A model generated the notes under the pieces. That model was not told the origin of the DNA and did no database searches. It saw only the letters and a list, made by a program, of their open reading frames with translations. A program made the position numbers and the translations under genes. This document shows, piece after piece, positions 1 through 16,774 of a DNA stretch of 64,000 nt (position 1 is the stretch's first letter; each line of letters starts with the position of its first letter). The DNA is from Flaccisagitta enflata (Eukaryota > Chaetognatha > Sagittoidea > Aphragmophora). Location of the stretch: positions 16,182,001 to 16,246,000 of the forward strand of contig OZ231128.1 of NCBI GenBank assembly GCA_965153355.1. The letters are read 5' to 3'.

Positions 1-129
1 ACATGTTGTAGACTCGTGAATTTCTTCGTTTTAAATGCAAGATGTATCTCTGAAAAAAAAATGGGAAAGAAATCCGATACCATCCATCTTGGTTGAATAG
101 AAAACTCATGCATTCACCCCCCCACCCAA

Positions 130-1111
<982 letters not shown>

Positions 1112-1387
1112 GGGGCGTTTTGAACGGGCCACGCGGTCGCTCACTACATTCGTTCACTTGCACCGCTCACTCCGCTCACTAACTCTGCAGCGCTCCGCAT
1201 TGCAACACTTGGCTCCGCTTCGCTACGCTTTGCTATGCTCGCTACGCTCGCTCGCTCCGTTCACAGGCTTGCGCACTCACTTCGCTCACTCCTTCGTTGG
1301 ACGGTTGAAACTCAGGAACATGAGTTCATGCTGTAAACGCGTTCAATAGGAAAAAGCACATTTTCGTCTTCACTAGAAACACGCCGG
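1112..1387. mobile_element. Family D short inverted-terminal element (copy 1)
   Basis: It begins GGGCGTTTTGAACG and ends GAAACACGCC, imperfect inverted ends. The interior is a run of 'cgctcactccgctcac'-like words. A second copy with the same ends and interior lies in aldo-keto reductase intron 5 (28148-28413). This is probably a non-autonomous DNA transposon; no target duplication was fixed. Confidence 0.6.
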
Positions 1388-1420
1388 AATGAGAAACGCC
1401 GATTCATCAAATCATGACTA

Positions 1421-2016
1421 CTATCTAGGAAAAAAGTATATCTACACCTTCTACTAAGGATATCTCCGCTTCTAGAAATGCTAGATAGATTTTTAAAAAA
1501 ACAAATTAAACATCATCAAAAAATCTTCAAAATGAGTCCAATCTGGTTGGTGTATCTTAAACCGTTTAAAAATTACAAGCAAAAATGTAAAAGACGTTCA
1601 TTTTCAAAATCAAGAAAATATAAGACAGCAGAATGCAGAAATTATAGACAGCTTTAAATCAACATATCTCCGCTTCTAGAGCAGCTAGTACATTTTTTTT
1701 TTAAAACAAAATTATCTACATGAAAAAATCTAGAAGATGAACTCATTCTGGTTTCTGTGGTTTTGTACATTTGGAAATGGCAGATATAAATATAAACTTC
1801 TTCCTAAATTGTAAATTTGCCTATGAGTGTTAACACCATATCCTCTATAATAAGTTAGAATGGCTTTAGATATTGCTTCCCAAACCTTTGATAAGAATTT
1901 TTACTTAAAAAATAAGTTATTTTATATATTTACATTTTTTGTATAATGATTAAATGAATATTAGGTCACTAAATCATATTGTATCCCAGGTGTAGATATA
2001 CTTTTTTCCTAGGTAG
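1421..2016. mobile_element. Foldback/MITE-like element with about 30-bp inverted ends
   Basis: The left end CTATCTAGGAAAAAAGTATA is matched in reverse complement by the right end (1988-2016) over about 30 bp with one or two mismatches. The interior repeats 'atctccgcttctagaa' and 'ccaatctggtt' motifs also found in the foldback elements near 16, 21 and 37 kb. No transposase frame is present. Confidence 0.7.
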
Positions 2017-2829
2017 TACAACTCGTCATATCTGTGCAATGGTGTTACAATCATTGTCAATTGGTCATCTGGCAGATGGTACACAAATGATCATTGTATC
2101 ATCGCGCATTCTCTCACGTTTAATTCCACCTACCTGTACATCAGCGCCGGCTCTGTAATTGATTCCAGATATCATCGCCGCCATCGCAGTTCCGCAATTA
2201 ATGATATTAGGAACCGCTGAAAATGCGAGAAGGGAAAGTGAAATATTTCCATTTCTTTAATGTCCAAGCATAAATAGAATTTGATTTGGTTATCGCACAG
2301 TCGAAACAGCGCGCTCTCCTTCACTATATTGATGAACAGCATCATGACAACATTAAATCAGGGGTGTATAAAGTTGAGTCGCTTTTGACTACCCCCCCTC
2401 TCATCCTGCCTTTCATTTTCTACCCTATGACACATTGCGTCGTGTTTCAGAATTTATGATTTTCTTCCCAAAAAGCAGTAAAACAGTAGTCTAGTTAAGG
2501 TTTGAATAGTGTTAAATTGTGTTTTACTAATCAGTTTTTATGATTTCGTACTGCCAAAAATTACATTCTCCCCAAATTTTCTTTTTATCACTTTTTTCCC
2601 CTTTGATTTCCATCCCCACCTTCAAACCCTTAGATTCCCCCCCCCCAAAACTCAATTATATACAGGCCTGCATTAACATGAAGCATAATTTTGTTCTCTC
2701 CTTAGACATTTTGAACTGCACATCAGAATTTCAAGAAAATGGCAAAGTAAAAGAGGTAAGAAACAATCTAATTCTTTGCCTTCGTTGACTTACAGAAAAC
2801 GAGGAAGCAGACGCAAATTGCTGCAGACA
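2017..2829. other. no gene seen; downstream of the putative receptor terminal exon
   Basis: No open frame with domain character. It contains a short C tract (2637-2646) and AT-rich sequence. If 2830-3309 is the last receptor exon, part of this stretch would be its 3' UTR. Confidence 0.5.
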
Positions 2830-3309
<480 letters not shown>

Positions 3310-3586
3310 CTGAAAAGATAAAAGTTAAAGAGAAAGATATCAAGCAGAAAGCACTAAGACTGATTAATTAAAGTTACAATTTGATTACTGCGACACGACA
3401 TATCAAGCCACATTGATCTTTTTGAGGTACAGATTCATCCCGCTAAAACGGGTTCATCCATACATGGAACCACATTAATCTGTTTGTGGTACAGTTACAA
3501 CCCGCTATAACGAGTCAATCGATAACGGAAGATTTGACGTTTGTTATTGCTGGATCCAATTATTGGAAACAGGTCTTCCAAGGGCA

Positions 3587-4020
3587 ATATGTGGTCAGCG
3601 ATACCCGTTGCCCTGCTTTACATGGTTGTAAATTGGAATGAGAGGCGTGGCAGCAGTCCGGAAAGGGACAAAGTCCTGTAGACAGAGGGGACTTTCGTTC
3701 TTCCGTTCATCTGTCCGTCCGCCCATCCCCCCAGGCCCTCTCAGGCCTGAAATCTGCCCTCTCAGGCCTGAAATCTGCCCTCGTAGGCCTTGAATCTGAG
3801 AGGACAGATTTCAGGCCTGAGGGAAAATTTCAGGCTTAAGAGGGCAGATTCAAGGCCTGAGAGGGCAGATTTCAGGTCTGAGAGGGCAGATTTTTGGCCT
3901 GAGAGGACAGATTTTAGGCCTGAGAGGGCCTGCGGGGGACGAAGGAACGGATGAATGAACAAAAGTCCCCTGTGTTCTACAGGACTTTGTCACCTTCGGG
4001 GTCGCTGCCCAAAAAGTCGA
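3587..4020. mobile_element. Family B palindromic element (copy B1)
   Basis: It starts with the family signature 'gtggtcagcgatacccgttgccc', passes through 'ggaaagggacaaagtcctgtagacagaggggactttcgtt', then 20-22 bp units of the 'ctctcaggcctgaaatctgc' type that flip orientation near 3790. It ends with the reverse complement of the start block ('acaggactttgtcaccttcg...gctgccca'). Confidence 0.75.
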
Positions 4021-4137
4021 ATTACGTCGAATTACACAACAATTTTCCATTTTTGATTTGAGGCAATTTTCGCAAGTTAGGCCGTTTTCCGGGTGGGATG
4101 ATACGTTTTTTGATATTCGCAGCTAAGAAAGAGCTAA

Positions 4138-4302
4138 TTTTTAGTCGCGGACACGCGACTCTATAACCCACTTTTCGGTCCGTCGGTCCGTCGGTCCGTC
4201 CGTCCGTCGGTCGGTCACAAAATTTTTTTCGACTTTTTCCGCTCCTGCCCTCCCGTCCGCGACTAATGCTGCCGTGTATACGGCCTTGTTTTCTTTCAAA
4301 TG
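4138..4302 (-). mobile_element. Family A hairpin element (A1)
   Basis: Terminal hairpin GTCGCGGACACGCGAC, then CTCTATAACCCAC, a (CGGT/CCGT)n tetranucleotide run, inner arm GTCCGCGACT, and the end 'gccgtgtatacggccttgtttt'. The inner arm matches the hairpin stem. No coding capacity. Confidence 0.85.
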
Positions 4303-4499
4303 GCACCAACCAGAGGTCTCTAGGATTGATATTTTTCGCGCTATGATTTTTTTCAATCTTTTTTAATGTTTTTGCATTTTTGCAAAAATCGATATTTTTC
4401 ATTGATCCTAGTTTTTAGCCACATGTAACAATAGGGAAGTCATGATGTTAAGTAAATTGACCCCGACTTTTATGACGCTAGCTTTGATATTTTATTCTG

Positions 4500-4501
<2 letters not shown>

Positions 4502-4587
<86 letters not shown>

Positions 4588-4700
4588 AAATCAGTTCTTT
4601 CTAAAGGAATAAAGAAAGGAGGAAGGAAAGGAAGAAAGAAAGAAGGGAGGAAGGGAGGAAAGAAGGGAGGGAGGAAGGAGAGGAGGGAGGGAAGAAGGAA
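4502..4700. repeat. (GA)n and purine tract
   Basis: About 85 bp of GA dinucleotides followed by about 110 bp of GGAA/GGGA-type purine sequence. Confidence 0.95.
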
Positions 4701-5249
4701 GGAGTATGTTTGTGTGTGGTAGTGTGTAATTGTAAAACAGAGAAAGCTACTATTGGCATGTTGGAAGTTTGTTAATGCTGATAAAACATTCTAGCAACAT
4801 CATAAGGACGCCTGCAGGAATATTTGCTTCATATCAAAATTAAAATAACGCAGAGCTGATTTTTTTTTTTTCAACTTTTTTTTCCATCATTTCTTTTTTT
4901 GGACAAAAATATCTTTCTGGAAAAAAAACCTTTTTTCTTGGATCACCACTTTTGAGCAATCTCATTGCAAATGTGCATGAAAAAAAATCCAAAGCAGGAA
5001 AACCATGAAAACGAAAAATCAACAAGGGAAAAGTTCCACCTCTACGACTCTTTTCCGGTGGGCGAGAGTCGCCTTTATTGTAGCTACCTTTCAGATGGCA
5101 AGCGATCGGTCCATAACCCGCTGTATCACTGCTCTTTCGATCTTCTCGTTTTCGTCTTGGCATGAACCGCTCCACTTCCACCACGCCTACGGCTTCACCC
5201 TTATCATCATTACCTTTATGTCTATCTCCTCCTTCTTCTTCTCCTCTTC

Positions 5250-5316
5250 CTTCTCCTCCTCCTCCTCCTCCTCCTCCTCCTCCTCCTCCTCCTCCTCCTC
5301 CTCCTCCTCCTCCTCC
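5250..5316. repeat. (TCC)n microsatellite
   Basis: Trinucleotide array just downstream of the proposed exon 5 donor of the receptor. If the donor is skipped it encodes a run of about 22 Gly in intracellular loop 3. Confidence 0.95.
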
Positions 5317-5328
5317 CCCCACCCCTAC

Positions 5329-8980
<3,652 letters not shown>

Positions 8981-9690
8981 CGTGAAAAGCCTATTTTTTG
9001 TATCGTTACTTTATTGAAATCGTTGATTTATGTTAACAAAACAATTTCCACGTTCGTCAAACAAAGAAATGGGAATGAAACTTTGTGAAAGTCGGGGTTT
9101 CAGTTCTTTTGCTTTTCTTATCTTTTATAATTGTTTCTTTTTTTTTTCTTTTTTTGGCATGCAGAGCTAAAAAGAAAAAAAAAAGGATGAAAAGGATGAA
9201 TGAAATCCGGGAGAGATTGAAGTAAGTTGTAGCCGGAATCAGAAATCAGTGTTATTTGTACTTGAATTCCAAGCATCCGTGCAATGGTCCGTCCGTTCAT
9301 CTGTAACATGTACAAAAAAATAGTCGCATTGTACAACCTCTAAACATGTTCGAGGGTCCAAATTTAGTCTGTCAAATGCTCTGCCTTTCGTTAATCCCAA
9401 GAGGAGAAGGTCTCATGATTAGACCTAAAGTGACTATGCCTCGCTAATTCTTCAGTCCATTATTTCGTTTTCAAAGAAAAAAAATCGAAAAAAGCTTAGA
9501 TTTCTCTTCTTTTGTCACGCCGAAAACAAAAGAAGATGCACGGAGTCGAAGCGATAAAGAGAAATGCAGAAATAGAAACAAGACTTGATCAACGGCAGTC
9601 TAGAAGTCTAGAAGTCGCGTGCTTTTAGACATGCTCATATCGATGATAAAAGTAAATGACCCTTTAGCCATATCAATTCCAGGTAAAAGG
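8981..9690. other. region upstream of the receptor gene, no gene seen
   Basis: Presumed 5' flank or 5' UTR of the receptor. AT-rich, with several A/T homopolymers (9135-9185). No TATA box or initiator could be assigned with confidence. Confidence 0.5.
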
Positions 9691-10300
9691 TAACAGTGGC
9701 CAAAAAAAAAACCGGACACTGCTTATTTCTATCATAACTTGGTGCTGCTTTTGAAAAAGTACATAAAATCTATGACCATTTTAAAGATCTCCGAAAAATC
9801 TTCGATTTGAGTCGTTGAACGAAATTCTAACTTAAAAACTCTAGAAGTTATGTTAATTTGAAAAAAGAGTATCAAATTGAAATCTGCCAGATATGACGTT
9901 TTTTTCTAACTTGAATTCATGGACTAAATGTCTTTATTTGATTACCATTTCTAAACGGATTGACTCAAAAATGTCTGCTTGGCGCCATTTTGTAGATAAT
10001 GAGTTATATTTTCATTTTCTCTTAAATTTTTCTTAGTTTCCTTTTGTCAGATATGTTTTATATGCTTTTAAAGACAGAATTACAAGTACAGAATTCCTTC
10101 TATTGACAGATTATGGTGATGCTCACTTCAAACTGTTGCCATTTCTAAACGATTTGAGCTAAAACTTTCTGCTTGGTCTAGATTTGAAGAACTTTCGAAG
10201 ATCTTTCAAACGGTCACTGATTTTTTGTATTTTCATTGAGACTGAGCCGGTCAAAGGCATCAAAAACCGCCACGTCCGGTTTTTTTTTTTGCCATTGTTA
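9691..10300. mobile_element. Inverted-terminal-repeat element, 'TAACAGTGGC' type
   Basis: The left end TAACAGTGGCCAAAAAAAAA is matched in reverse complement by the right end '...tttttttttttgccattgtta'. 'CCGGAC' follows the A run on the left and 'GTCCGG' precedes the T run on the right. The interior has two 'ctaaacg(g)attgactcaaaa/atttgagctaaaa' blocks, typical of the local foldback elements. No transposase. Confidence 0.7.
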
Positions 10301-10318
10301 AGCTAGCCACCCAAAAAA

Positions 10319-10406
10319 GAACCAACCAACCAACCAACCAACCAACCAACCAACCAACCAACCAACCAACCAACCAACCAACCAACCAACCAACCAACCA
10401 ACCAAC
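10319..10406. repeat. (CCAA)n microsatellite
   Basis: About 88 bp of perfect ACCA/CCAA tetranucleotide. Confidence 0.97.
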
Positions 10407-11341
10407 TACTCCATTCGCTTGAAAGCGATGAAAGTATTTCAAGAATAAAAAAGAATAAAAAAGAGTTAATCCTTATCAATTTCTACGCAGCTTTCATTGG
10501 CAGACCTAAAAAAGAAAAAACTAACTTCAATTTGATACGTTGTTCTCATTTCCCACATTCACACTGAAACGAGAACACACACATGTCAAGTGTTTGTCAT
10601 GCTTCCCAGTATTCCATGCATCTAAATAATCGCTCATTGGTTCTTTGCGGACATGATGACATGTATGAACTTATACATGGACCATCACGGTTATCGGTTA
10701 CTAGCCCTCTTTGTTCTGTTTTTTTTTTTACGGCGCTTGTTAGGAAAATGTGAAAATGCGATAATTTTGGGTAAAATATTGAGTCATTTTTGGTCACCAC
10801 GAAGCTACTTATCAAAAATCATGAGCTATGAGATCATCGACGCGACGGTTGCATCTTTATGATTTATATCCATCATGAGGTTTCTAAAAGAAATTGTAAC
10901 GGTGGCAAAAGAAAAAATGGGACGAATGATATTTCTATTTCTTGTCTGACTTGGGGCTTGAACTACAGAAAATTCATGATCATTTTAAAGCCCTTCAAAA
11001 TATCTTTCTAATGCGACGTTGCTGGATACTCTAGCTTTATTCGTTAAGAAATGACGCAATGATGAGTAAAAACATTACCATGCTCAGTTTTGTGATTTGA
11101 TTGCAAAAAATAACTTTTCAGCAAAATAGTAGTTAAATTTGACAAGCTCGCACTCTTAAGCCGTTTAAGCTACAGAGCTGTTGTTGGTCTTGAAAGAAAG
11201 AAAATTCGAAAATCTTTAAAATCATCTCAACCAAGAAAAAACAGTGAAAGAATCTTGTTTACTTCTAATTTCTCTAATAGACGCGTGCTACGCGACTCTA
11301 TACCCCGCTTTGTCGGTCCGTTGGTTGGTCGGTTGGTTGGT

Positions 11342-11900
11342 CCCCTTTTGGGCAGCGGCCCCAAAGGGGGCGATGACCTATGCTTTCACACATATGGGGG
11401 ATTTTCTCCTCCTTCTTCTTCTTCTTCTTCTTCTCCGTCCCCCCTCCTCAAATCCCAGTCTCGAGGCCCAAATTCCGGTCTTGAGGCCCAAATCCCAGCC
11501 TCAAGGCTCAAATCCTAGCCTCAAGGCCCAAATCCTAGCCTCAAGGCCCAGATTTCAGTTAAGAGGCCCAGATCCCAGCTTTGAGGCCCAAATCTCAGCC
11601 TCCAGGCTAGGATTTGGGCCTTGAGGCTAGGATTTGGGCCTTGAGGCTGGGATTTGGGCCTCAAGACTGGGATTTGGGCCTTAAGACCGGAATTAGGGCC
11701 TCGAGACTGGGATTTGAGGGGGGGAGGGACGTAGGAGAAGAAGAAGAAGAAGAAGGAGGAGGAGAAAATCCCCCATATGGGTGAAAGCATAGGTCATCGA
11801 CCCCATCGGGGTCGCTGCCCTGCTCCCCCCTCAACTTCAACCATAACCTACTTAGGCAGGGCTCGGGTACTGCTGACCATCTAACGCTGTTGCGACTATT
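11342..11900. mobile_element. Family B palindromic element (B2)
   Basis: Left block 'gggcagcggccccaaagggg' then 'cgatgacctatgctttcaca', a (CTT)n run, 20-bp units 'caaggcccaaatcctagcct' inverting near 11610, and the reverse complement of the left block ('gtgaaagcataggtcatcg', 'cggggtcgctgccc'). Followed by 'gggctcgggtactgctgacca'. The palindrome spans about 480 bp. Confidence 0.8.
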
Positions 11901-11939
11901 TACTTTTTCCGTGTTTTCAAGCTTTTTGAGCGCACATAT

Positions 11940-12722
11940 ATAGGTGGCTTGAGCGGGATAAAGTGTCGTTAGGGGCTTATTTCCCATCAGGGTGGGATTT
12001 GGTGGTCTGTGTAGGTGGCTTGAGCGGGATAAAGTGTCGTTAGGGGCTTATTTCCCATCAGGGTGGGATTTGGTGGTCTGTGTAGGTGGCTTGAGCGGGA
12101 TAAAGTGTCGTTAGGGGCTTATTTCCCATCAGGGTGGGATTTGGTGGTCTGTGTAGGTGGCGTTGTTGAGGGATAAAGTGTCGTTAGGGGCTTATTTCCC
12201 ATCAGGGTGGGATTTGGTGGTCTGTGTAGGTGGCTTGAGCGGGATAAAGTGTCGTTAGGGGCTTATTTCCCATCAGGGTGGGATTTGGTGGTCTGTGTAG
12301 GTGGCTTGAGCGGGATAAAGTGTCGTTAGGGGCTTATTTCCCATCAGGGTGGGATTTGGTGGTCTGTGTAGGTGGCTTGAGCGGGATAAAGTGTCGTTAG
12401 GGGCTTATTTCCCATCAGGGTGGGATTTGGTGGTCTGTGTAGGTGGCTTGAGCGGGATAAAGTGTCGTCAGGGGCTTATTTCCCATCAGGGTGGGATTTG
12501 GTGGTCTGTGTAGGTGGCTTGAGCGGGATAAAGTGTCGTTAGGGGCTTATTTCCCATCAGGGTGGGATTTGGTGGTCTGTGTAGGTGGCTTGAGCGGGAT
12601 AAAGTGTCGTTAGGGGCTTATTTCCCATCAGGGGGGGATTTGGTGGTCTGTGTAGGTGGCTTGAGCGGGATAAAGTGTCGTTAGGGGCTTATTTCCCATC
12701 AGGGTGGGATTTGGTGGTCTGT
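11940..12722. repeat. 71-bp minisatellite, about 11 copies
   Basis: The unit begins 'gtaggtggcttgagcgggat' and ends 'gatttggtggtctgt'. Starts at 12011 and 12082 give a period of 71 bp. Copies are nearly identical; the one at about 12153 has 'gcgttgttgag' in place of 'gcttgagcg'. No open frame persists. Confidence 0.95.
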
Positions 12723-12744
12723 GGCACAGCTCCTTCCCAAATGC

Positions 12745-12945
12745 CATTGTAAGTCATTATAAGTCATTCTGAGACATTCTAAGTCATTATAAGTCATTTC
12801 AAGTCATATCAAGTTATATCAAGTCACTTAAGTCAATCAGGTCAATTCAGTCATTTAAGTCATTTTGATTCTTCTTTAGTCATCTTAAGTCATTTCAGGT
12901 CGTCTTGAGTCATTTAAAGTCAATTTAAGTCATCTTAAGTTAACT
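12745..12945. repeat. Degenerate 'aagtcatt' tandem array
   Basis: About 9-10 bp units, variants of 'ttaagtcatt'. The complementary motif 'aatgacttaa' recurs in A10 (22190-22370). Confidence 0.85.
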
Positions 12946-13071
12946 ATGTCCCGCACGCGACTTATTGGTGTTGGCCTTATTTTTATTCCCGTCGCAACCA
13001 ATTTTGACATTCTGACCACCCCTTCTTCATCCTAATATCACTTCTAAACCATTAAAGTTAGGACAGCCAGC

Positions 13072-14572
13072 AAGGTCCTTTTTGGGCAGCGGCCCCGAAG
13101 GGGACGAAGTCCTGTAGAACACAGGGGGAATCTGTCCGTCCGTCCGTCCGTCCGTCCGTCCCCCCTCGCCCCACCCTCGGCTTCGTCTCCTTTGGGGCCC
13201 AAATCCAAACTGTGTGACCCAAATCCGAGCAAAATGGTCCAAATCCGCCCAAAATTGGCCAAATTCAGGCAAAATGGCCTGAGACCAGGTAAAATGGGCC
13301 TTATCTGGCTAGAAAACCTGAATTCTGGCCTGAGTTCTATCATCTTGGCCCCTTAAACTTAGATTCTGGCTCCAAAAACCCACATCCAAGCCTTAGAGAC
13401 CCAGATCCTGACCTTTGGGACCCAGATTCTGACCTCCAAGACCTAGGTGCTGGCCTAAAAGACCTAAATCCTAGCCTCAGAGGACCAAATCCTGACCTCA
13501 GAAACTGAAGAAATTGGTCTCTGAGACCCAGATTCTGGCCTCAGAGACCCAGATCCTGGCCTGCTCCTGCCTCAACTTAACCTACAAACTATACAAAAAT
13601 GGCAAGGGTACCATTGTCCATATTCTGCCTTTTGGGCAGCGGCCCCGAAGGGGACGAAGTCCTGTAGAACACAGGGGGACTTTCGTTTGTCCGTTCGTTT
13701 GTTTGTTTGTTCGTTCGTCCGTCCCCCCCCTCATCAAGCCCCTCAGGCCTCAAATCTGGCCTCTCAGGCCTCAAATCTGGCCTCTCGGGCCCCTAACCCA
13801 GCCTCTCAGGCCTCAAATCCAGCATCTCAGTCCCCAAATCTGGCCTCTCAGGCCTCAAATTCAACCTCTCAGACCCCAAACCTGACCTCTCAGGCCTCAA
13901 ATCTGGTCTCTTAGGCCTCAAATCCAGCCTCTCAGTCCTCCAACCTGGCCTCTCAGGCCTCAAATTAGGCTTCTCAGGCCTCAAATCAGCCATCTAAGCC
14001 TCAATTTATTGCTCTCAGGCTTCAAGTCAATCCTCTGGCCTTTCAAGCCTTAATCCAGCGCTCTCAAGCCTCAAGTCAGCCCTCTCAAGCTTCAAATTGA
14101 CATTCTCTGGCCTTACATCAGCCTTCTTAGACCTCAGTTTAGGCTCTTGAAGGCCTTCAGTCAGCCCTCTATAGCATATCATCCACTTCTTCAGGCAGGA
14201 CGAACGAAAGTCCCCCTGTGTTCTACAGGACTTCGTCCCCTTCGGGGCCGCTGCCCTGCTTCCCCTCTTTCCAATTCACAATCACTCAAAGCAGGGCAAC
14301 GGGTATCGCTGACCACATATTGCCCTTGGGCGACCTGTTGTCAGTTCTCCTTGATATTCAATGAAAATTTGAATAACAGGGCATCCTGGACAGAAGGAAG
14401 GCAAACAGGACGGACGGATGGACGTATGGATGGACGGACGGACAGGTTCCCCTTGTGTTCTACAGGACTTTGTCCCCTTCGGGGCTGCTGCCCTGCTCCC
14501 CCTCAACCTTCATCACTTCCTACTCAAGCAGGGCACGGGTACCGCTGACCACTTACTGCCTTTGGGCTGCTA
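13072..14572. mobile_element. Family B element (B3), outer copy of a nested pair
   Basis: Left block 'gggcagcggccccgaagggg' with 'acgaagtcctgtagaacaca' at 13085-13130. The matching inverted block is at 14450-14500 ('tgttctacaggactttgtcc'), followed by the signature 'gggcacgggtaccgctgacca'. Between 13190 and 13560 lie degenerate 'cccaaatccgagcaaaatgg' units. Confidence 0.7.
13633..14345. mobile_element. Family B element (B4), nested in B3
   Basis: A second complete left block at 13633-13690 and its inverted partner at 14200-14262, followed by 'gggcaacgggtatcgctgac'. The interior is about 20 units of the 'cctctcaggcctcaaatctgg' type. Confidence 0.75.
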
Positions 14573-14694
14573 TTTGAAAATCTTTCAAAGAGCTTTCAAA
14601 TGGCCATGGATTTGGCTATATTTTTTTTTATTGCATGGATGTAAAACAAAGACAAACATATTTTGTACATTTTCTTCTTTTGCCACCGTTACCA

Positions 14695-15103
14695 AATGAT
14701 TTCCTATTGTTGCCAATCAAAAAAAAAGTAAGGTGAATTGATTTACATGGACCACGGATTTCCATTACCCCAGGATCCGTTGCACTGGGGTAGTCAGTCA
14801 CAGTTTTACGTCCATCATCACACAACTAAAAGTTTATGACTGGAGAATTGTAAACACATTAAGTCACGAGGAGCGCGGCTTGGACAAAACTCTGGTATGA
14901 TAAGGAAAAGAAAGATAAGAAAATTCGTAATTCGATACTTACAAAAATGCTCGAACCACGTTCGGGACCATAATGGCCTTTATGGTCCATCATAGAGTTC
15001 AATTTTCTCAAACTTTATCGAAGCAAATAGGAAAATGAAAAAACAGTCATATTTTTGTCCTGATACATCTCGTTTCAACGACAACTGCAATGCAATGGCA
15101 GCG
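14695..15103. other. no gene seen
   Basis: Unique-looking sequence between the nested elements and an (AAC)n array. No convincing coding or repeat signal. Confidence 0.5.
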
Positions 15104-15344
<241 letters not shown>

Positions 15345-16005
15345 TTAAAGGCATCTCCTCTTCCCCTTCCCATCCATTTTCCTCTCTTCTTGATTTTCTT
15401 TCTACCAATTACTTTTTTTATTTTCTTCAAATTCTTATCGCTTTTAAAAGAACACAGAAAAAAGGCCGCGCGTTTTGCGTAATGATAAATCACTCGAGGA
15501 AAGTTTGACTTTTTTTTTTTTTTTTTTTGTTATTGTTTTTTTTTCCTTTTTTCCTTTTACCGATCAAGCCACTTGTTTTGTAATGATCTTTTTATTCAAA
15601 TTTGGATTAAACGAAAGAATTATTGACGTTCTTTGTTCTGGCATTTTTGGCGCAGAATGAATAATGACTATGACCAAAATTGTAACACCCCCCATACCCC
15701 CCCTCCCCCGCATCCTTTTGCTATCAACTTTAAACCTAAATTTCTATGTTTATGCGACTTAAGTCATCTACAAATGTGATAGTCGTTTCTAAAATCCGTA
15801 TGGATTGCAGATAGCTTCAGATCATTTGCCTTTAGACAAATCATTAAAAAAAAATTAAACAGAAATAAAAAAGAGAATTTTGCCTTTAGACCAATGATGG
15901 TTGTTTCTCATATCTACATGCATTGCAGATAGCTTCAAATCATTTGCCTTTAGAAAACAGAAAAAAAAAAACAGAAACTAGAAATATTTTTGGTTTAAGC
16001 TGTGC
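15345..16005. other. no gene seen
   Basis: AT-rich, with T runs (15511-15545). A 40-bp block ('cattgcagatagcttca.atcatttgccttta') occurs twice, at 15803 and 15922. Confidence 0.55.
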
Positions 16006-16573
16006 TACAGTATGTTTCATCTCGACTGTAACATTTCATGACGGTGTAGCTCCAAAAGTAATAAAGATAATTCAATTCTGTAAAAAACATCTGGAGGATA
16101 ATACTGTAGCATTTTGTTATCCATAATTCCTAGAACTTTTTTAAGAAATATCAGCCTTTAAAAACATTATGAGCTGGAAAATATGCTTTGCAAAAAAAGG
16201 ATATTTTACTATTTTGCTAGTTATACTGTCTTTCCTTAAATTGCTCTTATTTTCAAACAGTTTTAGCTACTGATGCCAGATTGGTCTTAAATGAGAGAAA
16301 TTTTTTTGTAGTTTGTAAATAATGAAAAAGAAAAGAAGCCTATTGATATATACCTCAGAAATATAAAGAATAAAATAACATTTTTTGCATTTTGTGCGAT
16401 CTAGCTAGCTATGTGATAAAAGCGTCCAATTTTTGTCAAAAAATCCTAGGAATTGATGAACATTAAATGCTAAAGTATTATCTTTCAGATATTTTTTACA
16501 GAATTGAATTATCTTTAATACTTTTGGAGCTACATTGTCATGAAATGTTACAGTCGAGATGAAACATACTGTA
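16006..16573. mobile_element. Foldback element with long inverted arms (type C)
   Basis: The first about 90 bp (TACAGTATGTTTCATCTCGA, then 'ctgtaacatttcatgac') are repeated inverted at the right end with few mismatches. A related element is at 21354-22136. A 'gccagattggtcttaaatga' block lies in the interior. No transposase. Confidence 0.85.
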
Positions 16574-16774
16574 ATTAGCTGTTATCATATTTACGGAAAC
16601 AAACTAAAACCATTTTTACAATTCAACCAAATAAGCAGATTATATTCGATACAAATTTGTTTTTAGATGCGTCCTCGCATCTCTATATTAGGGTCTGTCC
16701 CTTGGTCGGTCTGTCCGTCTGTGTGAAATAGGAAAATTTCGAAACACGATTTTTAAGGTTTTCTCTTCATTTCT

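Larger units (their letters stand above)
11278..12990 (-). mobile_element. Composite family A element (A6)
   Basis: Terminal hairpin block 'agacgcgtgctacgcgactc', then 'tataccccgctttgtcggtccg', ending 1.7 kb later with inner arm 'cccgcacgcgact' and 'ttggccttatttt'. It carries B2, the 71-bp minisatellite and an 'aagtcatt' array between its ends. Confidence 0.7.
10894..14694. mobile_element. Second 'TAACGGTGGC' element, expanded by nested insertions
   Basis: The left end 'ttgtaacggtggcaaaagaa' finds its reverse complement only at 14672-14694 ('ttcttttgccaccgttacca'). Own sequence remains at 10894-11277 and about 14573-14694; the rest is family A and B material. It is related to the element at 9691-10300. 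Confidence 0.6.

Noticed and set aside
1130-1300. tRNA-like or promoter-like GC-rich block
   Set aside because: No cloverleaf or A/B box found; it is the 'cgctcactccgctcac' interior of a family D element also present at 28.2 kb.
4022-4402. 126-codon minus frame
   Set aside because: Lies in a family A element; the Arg/Thr/Asp repeats are the ACGG tetranucleotide.
12000-12722. CRISPR-like array (71-bp units)
   Set aside because: Units are contiguous with no unique spacers; it is a minisatellite in a eukaryotic genome.
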